From the NCBI GenBank assembly GCA_009760885.1, contig CM019696.1, positions 41,772,221 through 41,836,220 of the forward strand: 64,000 nt of DNA, in the 5' to 3' direction. Below are positions 22,028 through 33,955 of the stretch, one piece after another (position 1 is the first letter of the stretch; the number at the start of each line of letters is the position of its first letter). The notes beneath the pieces were generated by a model. That model searched no databases. It was given only the letters and a program-made list of their open reading frames with translations, and had not been told where the DNA came from. The DNA is from Achatina immaculata (Eukaryota > Mollusca > Gastropoda > Stylommatophora > Achatinidae). The translations under genes were made by a program, and so were the position numbers.

Positions 22028-25000
22028 CTGGGTAAAGCTGGGGCGACTATCCCCGACCCAGCGTGTCACAGGTGGCAGATGGTGAAAGTCCTCCAGATAT
22101 GGAGGATCCCTGTGAATAAGGATTTACTTAAATAAGCAGGCATGGACCAACTGGTGGTAGTCTCAGAGTGTGAAGTGGGGTAGTAGATGGCTATACTACT
22201 TCCATAAAGTGCCTCACATGCTCAGTGAAGGGAATACCAGGCAGGTAAGAGGCGCCTTAAAACCTCTCGCTCCCTCTGCCTTGCGGGTAGGACAGGGAGT
22301 CCAAAGGTTAGCGGAGAGTCCGTACACAAACCGACAGAAGGCAATGGGAAACCACTGTTGTAGCACCCAAGAACAATTATGCTTATTCAGAGTAATAGAT
22401 TTGTCATGAACGATGTTAATGGATGTTCTTCTGGAACAGCCTTGTCCGGTAGGGCAGCTCACGAGCCACAGGTGAGGCCAGATCGTTATCAAGCTACTGG
22501 TAGCAAAACTAACAGGTTCAGAATAGCAACATTCCAGGCTGGAAAGTTAGAAAATGTAAAGAGGGAAATGGAAAGGATGAAGATCAACATATTAGGAATG
22601 AGTGAAGTTAGATGGACAGGTGCAGGAAAGATAAACTCTGATAAATATACAATAATATATTCAGGAAGTGAGAAACATGAATGAGGAGTAGGAATAATAT
22701 TTGACAAACAAACAGCAAGGACAACTGTAGGATATTTGAACATCTCAGACCGTGTCCTGCTAGCCCAACTGAAAGGACGACTAATAAACATAAATATTAT
22801 ACAAGTGTACGTTCCAACATTTGAAAGTTCTGAAGAAGATGTACAGCTATTTTATAATGACATAGAGACAGCCCTGAAACACACAAAGTCACATGAAGTT
22901 ATTATAGTCATGGGAGATTTTAATGCCAAAGTTGGTAAAGGAAGAACTTCAGACATTGTTGATGATTATGGACTGGGGGAGAGGAATACATAGCATGGTT
23001 GTAGGAAACACCTGGTTTAAACAACATCCTCAAAGACTGGCAACGTGGTGCAGCCCAGACAAAAAGACTTTTAACCAGATAGACTATGTATTGACCAACA
23101 AACAATTCTTGATTGCATTACTGACAATAAAAACCATGTCAGGAGCTGATTGGAATAGTGACCACAACCCACTCTGTGGACAAATTAGAATAAAGCTAAA
23201 GAAAGCATGCAGAAAAGTGAGAAACATCGAAATGAATACAGAACTCCTTAAAAATGACCAACAACTGCGAGAACAATAAAGAGTTATTATAACAAATAGA
23301 TACAATGCAATAGCAAAGAGATAAATAGTATAGATGAACAGTGGGCAATGTTAAGAGATTCTATCCACCAAACTGTTAAGGAGATAACACCACCAAAAAA
23401 GGAAGCCCCTAAAAATAAATGGATGACAGACAACATCTTAGGACTGATGCACAAGAGGAGGAGGAGTAAAAATAATGAGGAAAAATATAGCAAGATAAAT
23501 AAAAAAATAAGACACAAATGCAGAGAAGCAAAGGAAGTGTGGTTAAATAAACAGTGCAGACAAATAGAGGACTCCCATAATAAAGACAGCAAAAACATAC
23601 ACAAACAAATTAGTGAACTCACAGGCAGGAAGACAAAATATACCACAGGATGGCTGAAATCAAAAGAAGGTAAAATGTTAATGGGAAAAGAAGACATTGC
23701 AAACAAGTGGACATTGGTCAGCTATATGGAGGAGAAAGACCAGAATTAACATTAGATACTGAAAACTGTGATGGACTACCAATACTTGAAGATGAAATCA
23801 TAGATGCCATCAAACACATGAAGAAAGGAAAAGCAACTGGGCCTGATAATATAATAATAGAAGAAATGGAGATGCTAGAAGAGATAGGAATAAAAATAAT
23901 AACCAAGTTATTGAATGACATTTACAACAGTGGTTATATTCCCAGTGACTTGCTTAAATCCACATTTATAGCACTACCAAAGAAACCAGGTGCAGAGGAA
24001 TGTGATGACCACCAGACTATCAGTCTCTCATGTAATATAACGAAGCTACTTTTGAGAATTATTATGAGAAGAACAAGGAAAAAAGTAAAAATGGAAATAG
24101 CAGATGAACAACTTGGATTTGTTGAAGGAAAGGGAACACACAATGCCATTTATGCTTTACAAACACTAACAGAAAGAGCTTTAGAAGTACAAAAACATCT
24201 CTGCTTATGCTTCATTGATTACACCAAGGCATTCCACAAAGTGAAACATAATGAAATTATTAAAATGATTGAAGACATCAGTATAGACAGCAAGGACCTG
24301 AGGATGTGTTCTATCTCTAGACCTTTTTTCTCTGTACAGTGAGAGTATTCTAAGAATGATCATCACAGAACCAGGCATAAAAATTGGAGGATACATTATT
24401 AACAACCTTCAGTATGCTGATGACACAGTACTGATAGCTGAGAACCAACAAGACCTGCAAAATCTCTTGGATAAAGTCACCAAAGAAAGTGAACAGAAAC
24501 ATCTTACTTTAAACATAAAAAAAGACAGAGACTACGGTTATATCTGAGAAACAGAATCCACCAACACGCAGTATAAAATTCAACGAAACTATCCTAAAGC
24601 AGGTGCAGAAGTTCAAATACCTTGGAGCAGTAATAACTTCAAATGGGAAATGCAGAACAGAAATTAGGAACAGAATAGGCCAAGCAAAGACTGCATTTCA
24701 GAGAATGAGAAACATATTATCCAATACATCCTTATCAATGAATGTTAGAAAACAAGTCCTAAAATGCTATATTGAACCTATCTTGTTATATGGAAGTGAA
24801 TCATGGAAAATAGGCAGGTCTGCACAAAATCATTGGAAGCAGCAGAAATGTGGTTTATTAGAAGAATGTTGCGAATCCCCTGGACAGCAAAAATAACTAA
24901 TGAAGAATGTATGAGAAGAGCTGGAGAGACAAAAAAATCTTGTCAAAAAAATAAGAGAGAGACAATGTACTTTCATAGGGCATGCAATGAGAAGAGGGGG

Positions 25001-25211
25001 CATTGAAAATATTATAACAACAGGAAAAATAGAAGGAAGAAAGTCAAGAGGAAGACAGAGAGAAGTGATACTGGACAGTCTGACAGGATGGTGTGAGAGT
25101 AGATCACCAACTGAGCTGATGGCCTGCATAAAGGATCATGTACTCTGGAGAAGCATAATAGCTAACGCCAGTCGGCGCAGCACCTGATGATGATGATGAT
25201 GATGATGATAT

Positions 25212-25245
<34 letters not shown>

Positions 25246-25248
25246 AGA
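22028..25248 (+). mobile_element. LINE E, near full-length RTE-like element (E1) nested in LINE D
   Basis: Flanked by the 8-bp target duplication TAGCATAA (22020-22027 and 25249-25256). Leader 22028-22500. APE endonuclease: FRIATFQAGKLENVKREMER, MSEVRWTGAGKI (22600), a TGA stop at 22682 replacing CGA, YVPTFESSEEDV, VMGDFNAKVGKG (22910), NTWFKQHPQRL and the catalytic SDHNP (23158). RT: GKATGPDNI (23830), IALPKKPGA (23970), EQLGFVEGKGT (24105), CFIDYTKAF (24210), then a deletion at 24297 that removes roughly RT motif B up to CVLSPDLF, and QYADDTVLIA (24412) intact. Thumb and tail FKYLGAVITS, LLYGSESWK, GRQREVILDSLTGW. The 3' end is a (TGA)n tail at 25188-25248. Three or more frame breaks: inactive. 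Confidence 0.93.
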
Positions 25249-25756
25249 TAGCATAATATCATCCTCAGGGAAAACTGAATCTGAGATTGAGAACATATAC
25301 AATAAAGCAAATCAGGTCATTGGACAAATGACTCCTTTACTGAAAAACAAATGCATCACAACTGAAACAAAAAGAGCACTGTACAACATAATTTTCTCCC
25401 CCAACTCTATGCTATTAATGTTCATGGATACTAACAACCAAAAGCAAAAGAAAAATCATTATGACAGAAATGAGATGTTTAAGGAGAATACTAAATTTGA
25501 CAAGAAGAGATCAAACAAGAAATTATACCATCAGGGCAAAGGTTGGAGTAACACCAATATTACATTATATCCAGAAATAGCAAATCAAATGGTTTGGACA
25601 TGTTACACGATTACCACCAGACAGTATATCACAGACAACATTTACATTAAGATTTGTAGGTAACAGAGAAAGAGACTGCACATGCAAGAGGTGGAGAGAG
25701 AAAATTACAGAAGCATTAAATATCCTATTGTATGAAGCAAATCGCCAAGGCCTGTT
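25249..25756 (+). mobile_element. LINE D, 3' portion after the LINE E insertion
   Basis: Continues LINE D: SISSSGKTESEIENIYNKAN, QVIGQMTPLLKNKCITTETK, then EMRCLRRILNLTRRDQTRN, VTPILHYIQKQQIKWFGHVT, RDCTCKRWREKITEALN and EANRQGL before a (TA)n tract. It directly follows the LINE E target duplication, showing D was older. Confidence 0.88.
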
Positions 25757-26250
<494 letters not shown>

Positions 26251-26986
26251 ATACCAAAAGTTATATGAGGGGAAGGAGACAGGACAAGACAAGACAAGGC
26301 GTATTTTTTTTTCAGCAAACACTTGTGTTCTTTACTTGGAGCAGAGCTCTACAATATGCTCACTCCTTGAGTCTCAGTTTACTACTTCATATAGAGTCTG
26401 TAAATACTACATTTGACTGTAATATGAAAGTAGGGTTATCTGTACAAAACAAAAATTAAACTGTTGGAGTAGCTGATTGCATTTTAAATAGTTTCTGTCA
26501 TAAAATTTTGAAAATTGCCACTTGCCATACAATTTTTATGAAAGATTACATTACTAGCAGGAAGGAGAATACAGTGATTTTCAATTTTTTGTTCTAATTT
26601 TTCTGGGAGATGGTGTTTGTATGATGTAAATTTAAGCCATACATTCATATTTCCAACAAGCATTTGCTTTCATAACAAGTCACACATTGCTCTGTTTTCA
26701 ACTAAAAATAGATTTTATGGTAAATAAAAGGCATAAGGTCAGGCACAGAGAGCAAAGGAACTATGTACCTTCATGGATCATCAGAAAAGCCAAGTCCTAC
26801 CTCGTGTCATCAAGTTTCAGACAACCTGAGATGACATACTTTCTCTGAGCAATGATTACAGAATGGCTATAAGGAAGACTATATTTGGCTGCTCTTATTC
26901 CATTTGTAGCTAACTGTACATTTCAGTGTCACATGGTAAAGAAGTCTTTGTTGAAAACTAAATCACAGACTTTCAATGAATCTTAC
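26251..26986. other. Urease intron sequence, unassigned
   Basis: Remaining part of the last urease intron, ending at the donor GTAAG (minus strand, 26986-26982). No repeat recognised. Confidence 0.45.
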
Positions 26987-27110
26987 CAGCAATTTCTGGG
27001 CAGAAATTGTTGAGGATCATGTCCTTCTTCCTGACAGACCTACAGTTTGATACGGGATACACCAACTTGGACAATCCATACTCCTTCAACTTTCCAGATG
27101 CCACAGCAAC
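26987..27110 (-). CDS. Urease, penultimate coding exon
   Basis: Exon of 124 nt between acceptor TTTTTTTCAG (27111 onward) and donor GTAAGA (26986). Starting in phase 0, it reads VAVASGKLKEYGLSKLVYPV, SNCRSVRKKDMILNNFCPEI and A, then one G that joins TG of the last exon to give Val. This matches the conserved urease stretch AHEYGL-K, V-NCR-V-KKDM-LND-TP-I-VDP. It lies in the last third of the alpha subunit barrel, near the C-terminus. No stops or frame breaks. Confidence 0.95.
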
Positions 27111-27543
27111 CTGAAAAAAAGTATTTCTAAATGTAGCTACATAGAAAATTATAAAGTTATTTGTCTTTCAACTCTAGCAAAAATTAGCCAGGTTTTTTTT
27201 TCTCCATCTAAGCTTAAATCCTCAAGAAAGAATTCTGAAAAATATATTCTTGTATCAATAATTTCTTAGGCAAATTGATATTGATTTTCCAACATAGAAA
27301 TAAAGGTTTTTTTTAGACAAATAGTGAATTTAAAAATAGTAAGTAAATATGCAGAAAATGATTCATTCAGTTATCTGATTATGTATTAAAATGACTTTTA
27401 AAATTTCACCTAGCAGTAAAGCAACAGTGATGGTGGAAATATAAAAATGAAACATAATTGGCATATGAAGCTGTAAAATTTTAGGATTCTACAGCAAGTG
27501 TCAACATTTTAAAATTGAAAAGGAAGGGTTAATTTATACAGAC

Positions 27544-27650
27544 CTTGTTTACAAATACATACGACTGAGGCCCAACTGCCTTTCCATATGCCCCAAACAT
27601 CTTCCTTTGTTTCACAGGTTCAGGAGTTGGAATAGAGGCATTTGCAAGGC
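27544..27650 (-). CDS. Urease exon ([10 protein letters not shown] region)
   Basis: Exon of 107 nt. The acceptor is CAATCAG (27651 onward) and the donor GTCTGT (27543). GC completes the Gly codon begun in the upstream exon (ATG G|GC), then [20 protein letters not shown] and [15 protein letters not shown]. This is the urease signature [21 protein letters not shown]. The usual Asp after MG is Leu here (MGLANAS); the rest is well conserved. The perfect phase match with 51670-51769 shows that the exons are neighbours despite 24 kb between them. The downstream intron is only 433 bp. Confidence 0.95.
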
Positions 27651-27819
27651 CTGATTGTACAAAGACAGCTATGTGTACATCCATTTCTCAACAGCTAATA
27701 AATGATGCAATACATCACTTAAACATTACAAGACAAGTTATAAAGTTGACTCAACAACAAATATATCATAAGATAAATTCTAAACATTGACATAATATGT
27801 GTAACATGTGATAAAACAT

Positions 27820-28425
27820 AAAAAGATCACAAGCACCATCACAAAACAAAAATCAAAAGTTGACAAAATAATATCATAGAACAAGTAACATAATTTGACA
27901 AAACACTGTCATGGAACAAGTAACACAAGTTTTCACATCATAGGACATTTATCAAAAATTGACAAAATAACATCATAGAACAACAAGTAATAAAATTTGA
28001 CAAATGATTTCACAGAACAAGTAGAAAAATGATGTGACAAAAATTGATAAAATAACAACACAGAATAGGTAAAAAAAATTGACAAAATAACATCTTAACA
28101 GGTTAGAAAAGTTAACAAAACAATATTCAGGTAACAAAAGGTTACAAAACAACAGGACAAAAGAAGTAGTAACAGTTGAGAAGTAACAACTTTAAAGTAA
28201 CCCTACAAACAATTGACAAGAAACAAGACAAGAAACATAAATATACAAAGAACATCACAAGACAAAAAACGAAAATGTATAAAACAACATGACAAGACAA
28301 GAAACAAAAATGTATAAAACAACATCAGAAGACAAGAAATAAAAAATATAGAAACAATATCACAAGACATGACAAAAAATGTATAAAAAACTGTACAAGA
28401 CAAGAAACAAAAATTGATTAAAATA
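27820..28425. repeat. Degenerate A-rich tandem repeat, unit about 35-40 bp
   Basis: Imperfect tandem units around GACAAAATAACATCATAGAA and CAAGTAACA in the first half, changing to ACAAGACAAGAAACAAAAAT and GTATAAAACAACAT in the second. No gene. Confidence 0.75.
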
Positions 28426-28429
28426 AAAT

Positions 28430-29130
28430 TACAAGAGAAGATTATTAGAATTATTAGACATAGTAGTAAAAGTAAGTGAGAAGAAAGGATGCAACATAAA
28501 TAGCAAGAAAACAGAAACAATGGTTATATCATGAAAGAAGAGCAGACTTAAATGCAGCTTTAAAGAAGTAACCTTGAAACAAGCGAATATATTTAAATAT
28601 TTTGGTGTGCAAGTAACATTAGGTAGAAAATGCTTCTCTGAAATTAAAAACTGCATATGCCAAGTCAGAATAGCTTTCAAATAAATGAGAAACACCTTTT
28701 ATAATGCATCTCTTTTACTGAACATCAGAGAGAGAGTTCTATTATGTTACATTGAGCCTGTCCTACTCTATGGCAGTGAGTCATAGACAATCAACAAATT
28801 GATACTAAGATCATGAGAGACAAGAGAGATTTCTTATTAGATGAATGTTGAGTACTATGGATAGCTAACAAAAGAGAATGTCAAACAAAAAGAAATACAA
28901 AAAGGAACTTAATTAAGTCCATTCATTGGACATATAATAATAAGGGGATAGCTGAAAACATAACAACAGGAAAGATAAATGTGAAGAGAGGCAGGGGAAG
29001 GCCAAGATAAAAAAAAAATCTTGGACAGTCTAATGTGTAGGCATAATAAAAAGTCACCAATTGAGCTTTTATCAAAGACCAAGACCTCTGGATAAGCATA
29101 ACCCAAATGCCTATAGACATGAACCTAATG
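28430..29130 (+). mobile_element. Degenerate LINE E relative, 3' part (E4)
   Basis: Follows the C-terminal order of LINE E with many stops: FKYFGVQVTLGRKCFSEIKN, RNTFYNASLLLNIRERVLLC, YIEPVLLYGSES, then a GKINVKRGRGRPR-like tail near 28970-29010. It differs from E1 more than E3 does, so it is an older or sister family. Confidence 0.75.
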
Positions 29131-29697
29131 AATGAAAAATCAGTACCTATATTTCAAAATTCTATCTCTCAAAAATAGACCAATAATCAACAAAGCCAAG
29201 TTTATTCATAGAATTCTGTCTAAGAATGCTCCATGGGCACTTGTAGCCACTGTTGAAATCTATCCAAAACATACTAGGCATCAGACAATATTTTTCTCTC
29301 AGAACTTTTCTTTGACTTGTACAGAGACATTCTTGCTTACTCTGCTTGTCACATCTGAAATACTTTTTCCATCTCACTTAAAACTCATAAGTTCTATTCC
29401 TTCTTTCAATTTCAAGTTTTTCAATACTTGCTTGACTTTGATCAAATGCTTCCTTAGGAGATCTACTTTAATTATAGCTTTACTTACTTAACAATCAATG
29501 TAAACTTACAGAATATCTTAATTAATTCTATTATATGCTTTGCTTATTAATTTGACTAGTTAATGTGTGAGAATGTGAAGTAACTTCATTTTATGTTTTC
29601 TTTTCAGGTACTGCTTAATATACGTATAAGAGGTTATATGTACTGGTAATAGTTTTCAATTCATATTTAGCATTGTTTTTAATGTTTGTATTGTTAG
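29131..29697. other. Unassigned intron sequence
   Basis: No gene or repeat recognised; several short open frames without family resemblance. Confidence 0.35.
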
Positions 29698-31137
29698 TAA
29701 GATAACACCGACATTGAAAAATTAATTGGGAAAGATGGAATTGATACAATAAATCAGAATGGAAAAAGGTTAATTGAAATATGTCTAACAGAGGGCATGG
29801 TCATTGGAGGAACAATATTTCCACACAAAGAAATACATAAAACAACATGGATATCTCCAGATGAATGAACCAGAAAACAGATAGATCATTTTTCTATTAG
29901 AAAACAATTCAGATCATCTCTAATAGATGTAAGAGCATATAGGAGTGCAGATGTCAACAGTGATCACAACCTGTGTGTAGGGAGGATAGGACTTAAACTG
30001 AAAAGTCAACACAAGAAATCAATAATCAGAAAGATAAACAGTCATAGCCTTCAAAAAGAAAATAGCAACAGTGATTTCAATCTGGAACTTACCAAACATT
30101 TCACAGCACTCAAAGAGGTAGACAAGACAGATATAGACGAATTATGGAATTCTTACAGCACAGCAAAAGCAAGTGCTGGTCTGCAATCAACAAGTAGAAA
30201 AGCATGGATATCAGATAACACATGGAAAAACATAAATGAAAGAAGAGCAGCCAAATTAGCCATGTTGAATGTAAAGACAGATGTTGGAAAAGTTTTGGCG
30301 AAAGCAACATACAAAGAACTAGACAATAAAGTAAAAAGTTCAGCTAGAAGAGACAAAAGAGAATATATGGACAATATGCAAAAGAAGCAGAAAATGCAAC
30401 AAAAACAGGAGACAGCAAAACCCTATATAACATACAGAAGAAGCTAACAGGTGCTATTACCTCCAGAGAAAGACCAGTCTTTAGCAAAACAGGCAACCTG
30501 TTAACATCAAGTAAAGACCAAAAGCAAAGATGGGCTGAACACTTTCAAGAAATACTTAATCAACTACACCTATGTGAATTAATAAATCTTGAAACCAAAT
30601 TACCAGTCCCACAACTAAATGTCAGCTTAGATGAAGTTACACTGAATAAAATTGAAACAGCAGTGAATCTAATGGCTAACAACATAGCTGCAGGTGAAGA
30701 TGAAATAACAGTCAAAATGTTAAAAGCTATTAACAGTGACAACATGAGGCAACTACAAAGAATTTTTAATAAAATTTGGAAAGAAGAAAAAGTCCCTTCT
30801 AAATGGAAAAAAGGAATCATTGTTAAAGTACCCAAAAAAGGCAACTTCAGTGACTGCAATAACTGGAGGGTGTAACCTTACTATCAGTTGTGTCAAAGAT
30901 GTTTTGTAAAGTGCTTCTGAGTAGAATTAGGGATGTAGTGGATACTGCAATGAGAGAAGAACAGGCAAGATTTTGAAAAGGGAGAAGCTGTCTTGACCAG
31001 ATCTTTACTCTAAGAATAATACTTGAAGAACATATTAAAAAGCAGAAACCATTAATCATGAACTTCACAGACTTTAAAAAGGCATTTGATAGCATACACA
31101 GAGATTCAATGCGGAGAATTTTAGGTTTATATGGAAT
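29698..31137 (+). mobile_element. LINE B, 5' portion (B4), split by LINE F
   Basis: Nearly identical to 55240-56636. It carries the endonuclease end (ICLTEGMVIGGTIFPHKEIH, RKQIDHFSIRKQFRSSLIDV, ADVNSDHNLCVG with the catalytic SDH at about 29955), a linker (TDIDELWNSYSTAKASAGLQ) and the RT start NNIAAGEDEITVKMLKAI (30670-30730), PSKWKKGIIVKVPKKGNFSD (30790). RT motif A is FTDFKKAFDSIHRDS (31065). It breaks at 31137 with the 10-bp target duplication TATATGGAAT and resumes at 36737. Confidence 0.9.
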
Positions 31138-32540
31138 TCATTCATTCATTTGCATGTCCTTTGCGGAACTTTGCCTCCCAAACAGCATTCCTGTAGGCCT
31201 CTCAGTTGTGAGCAAGATGGCCTGCTGCTGATGCATCCATTTGCAGATCATCAACGATGTCTTGCAGCCATCTTCGCCTTGGTCTTCCTCTCTTTCTTTT
31301 TCCCATTATGTACCCTTCCAAGACGGTCTTCTCTAGATTATCATGACATTTAATGTGTCCAAAATATTTAAGTTTTCTTTCCCTAATACTCTTCACTAAC
31401 CAGCTTTTCTCAGTATTAAGTTCTTGTAGTATAGATATATTTGTTCTTTTTTATGTCCATGATATTTGAAGAACTCTTCTGTAGCATTTACATCCAAAGG
31501 CATTTATGCGTTTCTCAGCTGTTTTGTTAAGTATCCAGGTCTCACAAGCATATGATGTGATGGGAAAAATGCATGCCCTTAAAAATTTTATATTTGTAGT
31601 TCTGTCTGTTCCTTTCTACAGATTCTTTAGTTCTTTTACTTTCTGAATTTGTATCTCCATTATTAGTTAGTAGTGATCCAAGATATTCAAAACTCTCCAC
31701 TTCTTCCAGTTTTTCCTCATCGATACATATTTCAGCTGCCTTGTTTGTTTTGTCAGTTGTCATCAATTTAGTTTTCTTTGCATAGAGGTTTTGCTCTTCG
31801 CTGTTCTTACGGACTGACATAATTAGTTTTTCTATTCCATTTTGTGTTGTGGACAGTAATACTGCATCATCAGCATATCTAATCTCTGGTAGTTCATAAT
31901 CTCCACTTGTTATGGCATCGTACTTTTCTTCTCTAACATTCCTCATTATATTTGTAGTATACAAGTTAAATAAGTAAGGTGACAATATGCACCCCTGACG
32001 GACCCCTTGTTTTATGTCAAAGTTGTTGTTTCACCTTTTATTCTTACTGGTGCTTGTTGATCTAGATACAGCAGTGATGTTAATTGTATCAAATGTGTTG
32101 GAAATCCCATTTTTTTCCATTATTTCTCAGTTTCTGGTGTGGTGCACAATTAAATGCCTTTGAGTAGTCTATAAAGGCTAAATATAGATTCACAATAAAC
32201 TCTGCATTTCTCTATTATTAATCTTATATTGAATATATGATCCCCTGATCCTCTTCCTTGTTTAAAACCAGCTTGGACCATATTGACCTCCTCTTCTATT
32301 TTCTTACAGAGTCTACCCATTATGATTTTTAATAGAATTTTACTGGCATGACTAAACAGGGCAACAGTTCTGTAGTTTGTGCAATAATTTCAGGTTACCT
32401 TTTTTTGGCAGTGGTATGAATACAGTTCTTTTCCATTCTTTTGGCCAAATACCTGAATGCCATATCTTTTTACATAGTGCATGATAGATTGTTGCACATT
32501 CCTTTCCTCCTGCTTTAATAAGTTCAGCTGTTATCTCATC
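31138..32540 (-). mobile_element. LINE F3, 3' portion (RT palm to tail)
   Basis: Minus strand: tail (TGAA)n at 31138-31150, FGHIKCHDNLEKT, GYIMGKRKRGRPRRRW, then upstream MRNVREEKYDAIT, EIRYADDAVLLSTTQNGIEK (catalytic YADD at about 31870), EICIDEEKLEEVESFEYLGS. Further upstream, frame-broken RT continues to about 32530. A 3' part of the big nested LINE F insertion whose target duplication is TATATGGAAT (31128-31137 and 36727-36736). Confidence 0.9.
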
Positions 32541-33185
32541 GTGGTTAGCAGGGTAGGGGTATCCCCTATCAAAGGAGAAGTAAGACGCCTCCTTACCTCC
32601 GTTAGTCTACGGGACACCCTTGGGCAAGGTGGAGTACCCGTATAGCCCCCCGATCAGGGTGACGTGAAGCCATGGGAGCAGGTGGTGGATGGAATGGGAG
32701 AGCAGCTGACAGATAATGTTGGTTATGGTCACCATTCTATGATGGTAGGCAGATGATCTCAATGTAGGGACAATGGCTACGATCAATGACTAGTACAGTC
32801 ACTGCCCGGAAGGAAAGCAATGGTAAACTATCTTCTGGAAATATACCAAGAAACCCAAACAGCAATCATGGAACAAATATATCTATACTACAAGAGCTTA
32901 ATATTGAAGAAGGCTGGCTAGTAAAGAGGATTAAAGAGAGAATACTTAAATATTTTGGACACATTAAACGTCATGATAATTTAGAGAAGACCATATTGGA
33001 AGGATACATAATGGGAAAAAGAAAAAGAGGAAGACCAAAACGAAGATGGCTGCAAGACATCGTTGACGATCTGCAAATGGATGCATCAGCAGCAAGCCAT
33101 CTTGCTCACAACCGAGAGGCCTACAGGAGTGCTGTTTGGGAGGCAAAGTTCCTCAAGGGACATGCAAATGAATGAATGAATGAAT
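32541..33185 (+). mobile_element. Short LINE F derivative: leader fused to 3' tail (645 bp)
   Basis: Inserted in LINE F3 with an 11-bp target duplication GTTATCTCATC (32530-32540 and 33186-33196). Bases 32541-32865 match the LINE F leader (compare 58369-58650: GGTGGAGTACCCGTATAGCC, GATAATGTTGGTTATGGTCA, CCAAGAAACCCAAACAGCAA). Bases 32866-33185 match the LINE F 3' end up to (TGAA)n. The roughly 2.7 kb of endonuclease and RT between them is gone. An open frame (32786-33175) crosses the join and fuses leader-encoded residues to LKYFGHIKRHDNLEKTILEG and GKRKRGRPKRRWLQDIVDDL. It is SINE-like in size and architecture and must have moved with enzyme from elsewhere. Confidence 0.9.
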
Positions 33186-33196
33186 GTTATCTCATC

Positions 33197-33955
33197 ACAT
33201 CCTGGTGATTTACCATTTTTCAGATTCTTTATTGCCCATAAAACTTCTTCTATTGTCAGTTCGGGTTCTTTCTCCTCCAATAATAATTCACACTGTTGAT
33301 TTCTGCTTTCACAGTTGGTTGTTTCATACATTTCTTTGCAATATTCCTTCCATCTTTCTAGAATTTCCTCTGTCTCTGTCAAGGTATTCCCCATCTCATC
33401 ACAAATTACATTTAGCTTAGGTGTGACATTTCTCGTCAATGTCTTCATTTCTTTAAACATTTTACTATCTCTTCCATACTTCTGATGTTCTTCTATTCTT
33501 TCACAACAATCTTGTATGTATTGTTTTTTGTCTTTTCTTATGTTTCTTCATACTTCTTTTGTTAAAGATTTATATTCCTTTTTGTTGTTGTTTGTCACTT
33601 TCCATTGCATCTTTATTTCTGTACTTTGTTTTATCAGTTCTAGTGTGCCTGCTGTAATCCATCCATTCTTTTGTGTTTTCTTTACTGGAACCATGTCTTT
33701 AGCTGTTGTTATTAAGATATCTCTGGCTTGCATAGCCAATTCATTTAGTGTCACCTCCTCTTGTGCAGCCATCAGGATTTTGAAATGGTTCTTCACTTCT
33801 ATACCGTATTGTTCTGGTATTTTTGTAAGATCAAAGCGGAGTGGTCTTGATCCTGTAACTGTCTTTTTTATCTTTATCTTCATGTCTGCTATTAATAACT
33901 CAAGGTCCGTGTCACAATCGACACCTGGTAAAGTTTTTGCTTATGGTATATTTGA
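33197..33955 (-). mobile_element. LINE F3, middle portion (RT start and linker)
   Basis: Minus strand: KTVTGSRPLRFDLTKIPEQY (33870-33815), QARDILITTAKDMVPVKKTQ, NGWITAGTLELIKQSTE, then MFKEMKTLTRNVTPKLNVIC (33460), LERWKEYCKEMYETTNCESR, LTIEEVLWAIKNLKNGKSPG and CDEIT. It matches 59560-60220 of LINE F4. The LINE B insertion at 33956 interrupts it within the endonuclease end. Confidence 0.88.

Noticed and set aside
22379..24896. Endonuclease and RT reading frames as host genes such as craniofacial development protein 2-like
   Set aside because: Database names of this kind come from RTE-derived endonucleases. Here each frame lies in a repeated, truncated, frame-broken LINE with tail and target duplication.
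24987..25187. Separate small gene at the end of LINE E
   Set aside because: It is the C-terminal tail of the LINE E reverse transcriptase in a shifted frame; the same sequence recurs at 11305-11490 and 58140-58320.
27820..28425. CRISPR-like array
   Set aside because: Units are degenerate, A-rich and lack uniform repeats with unique spacers; the genome is eukaryotic.
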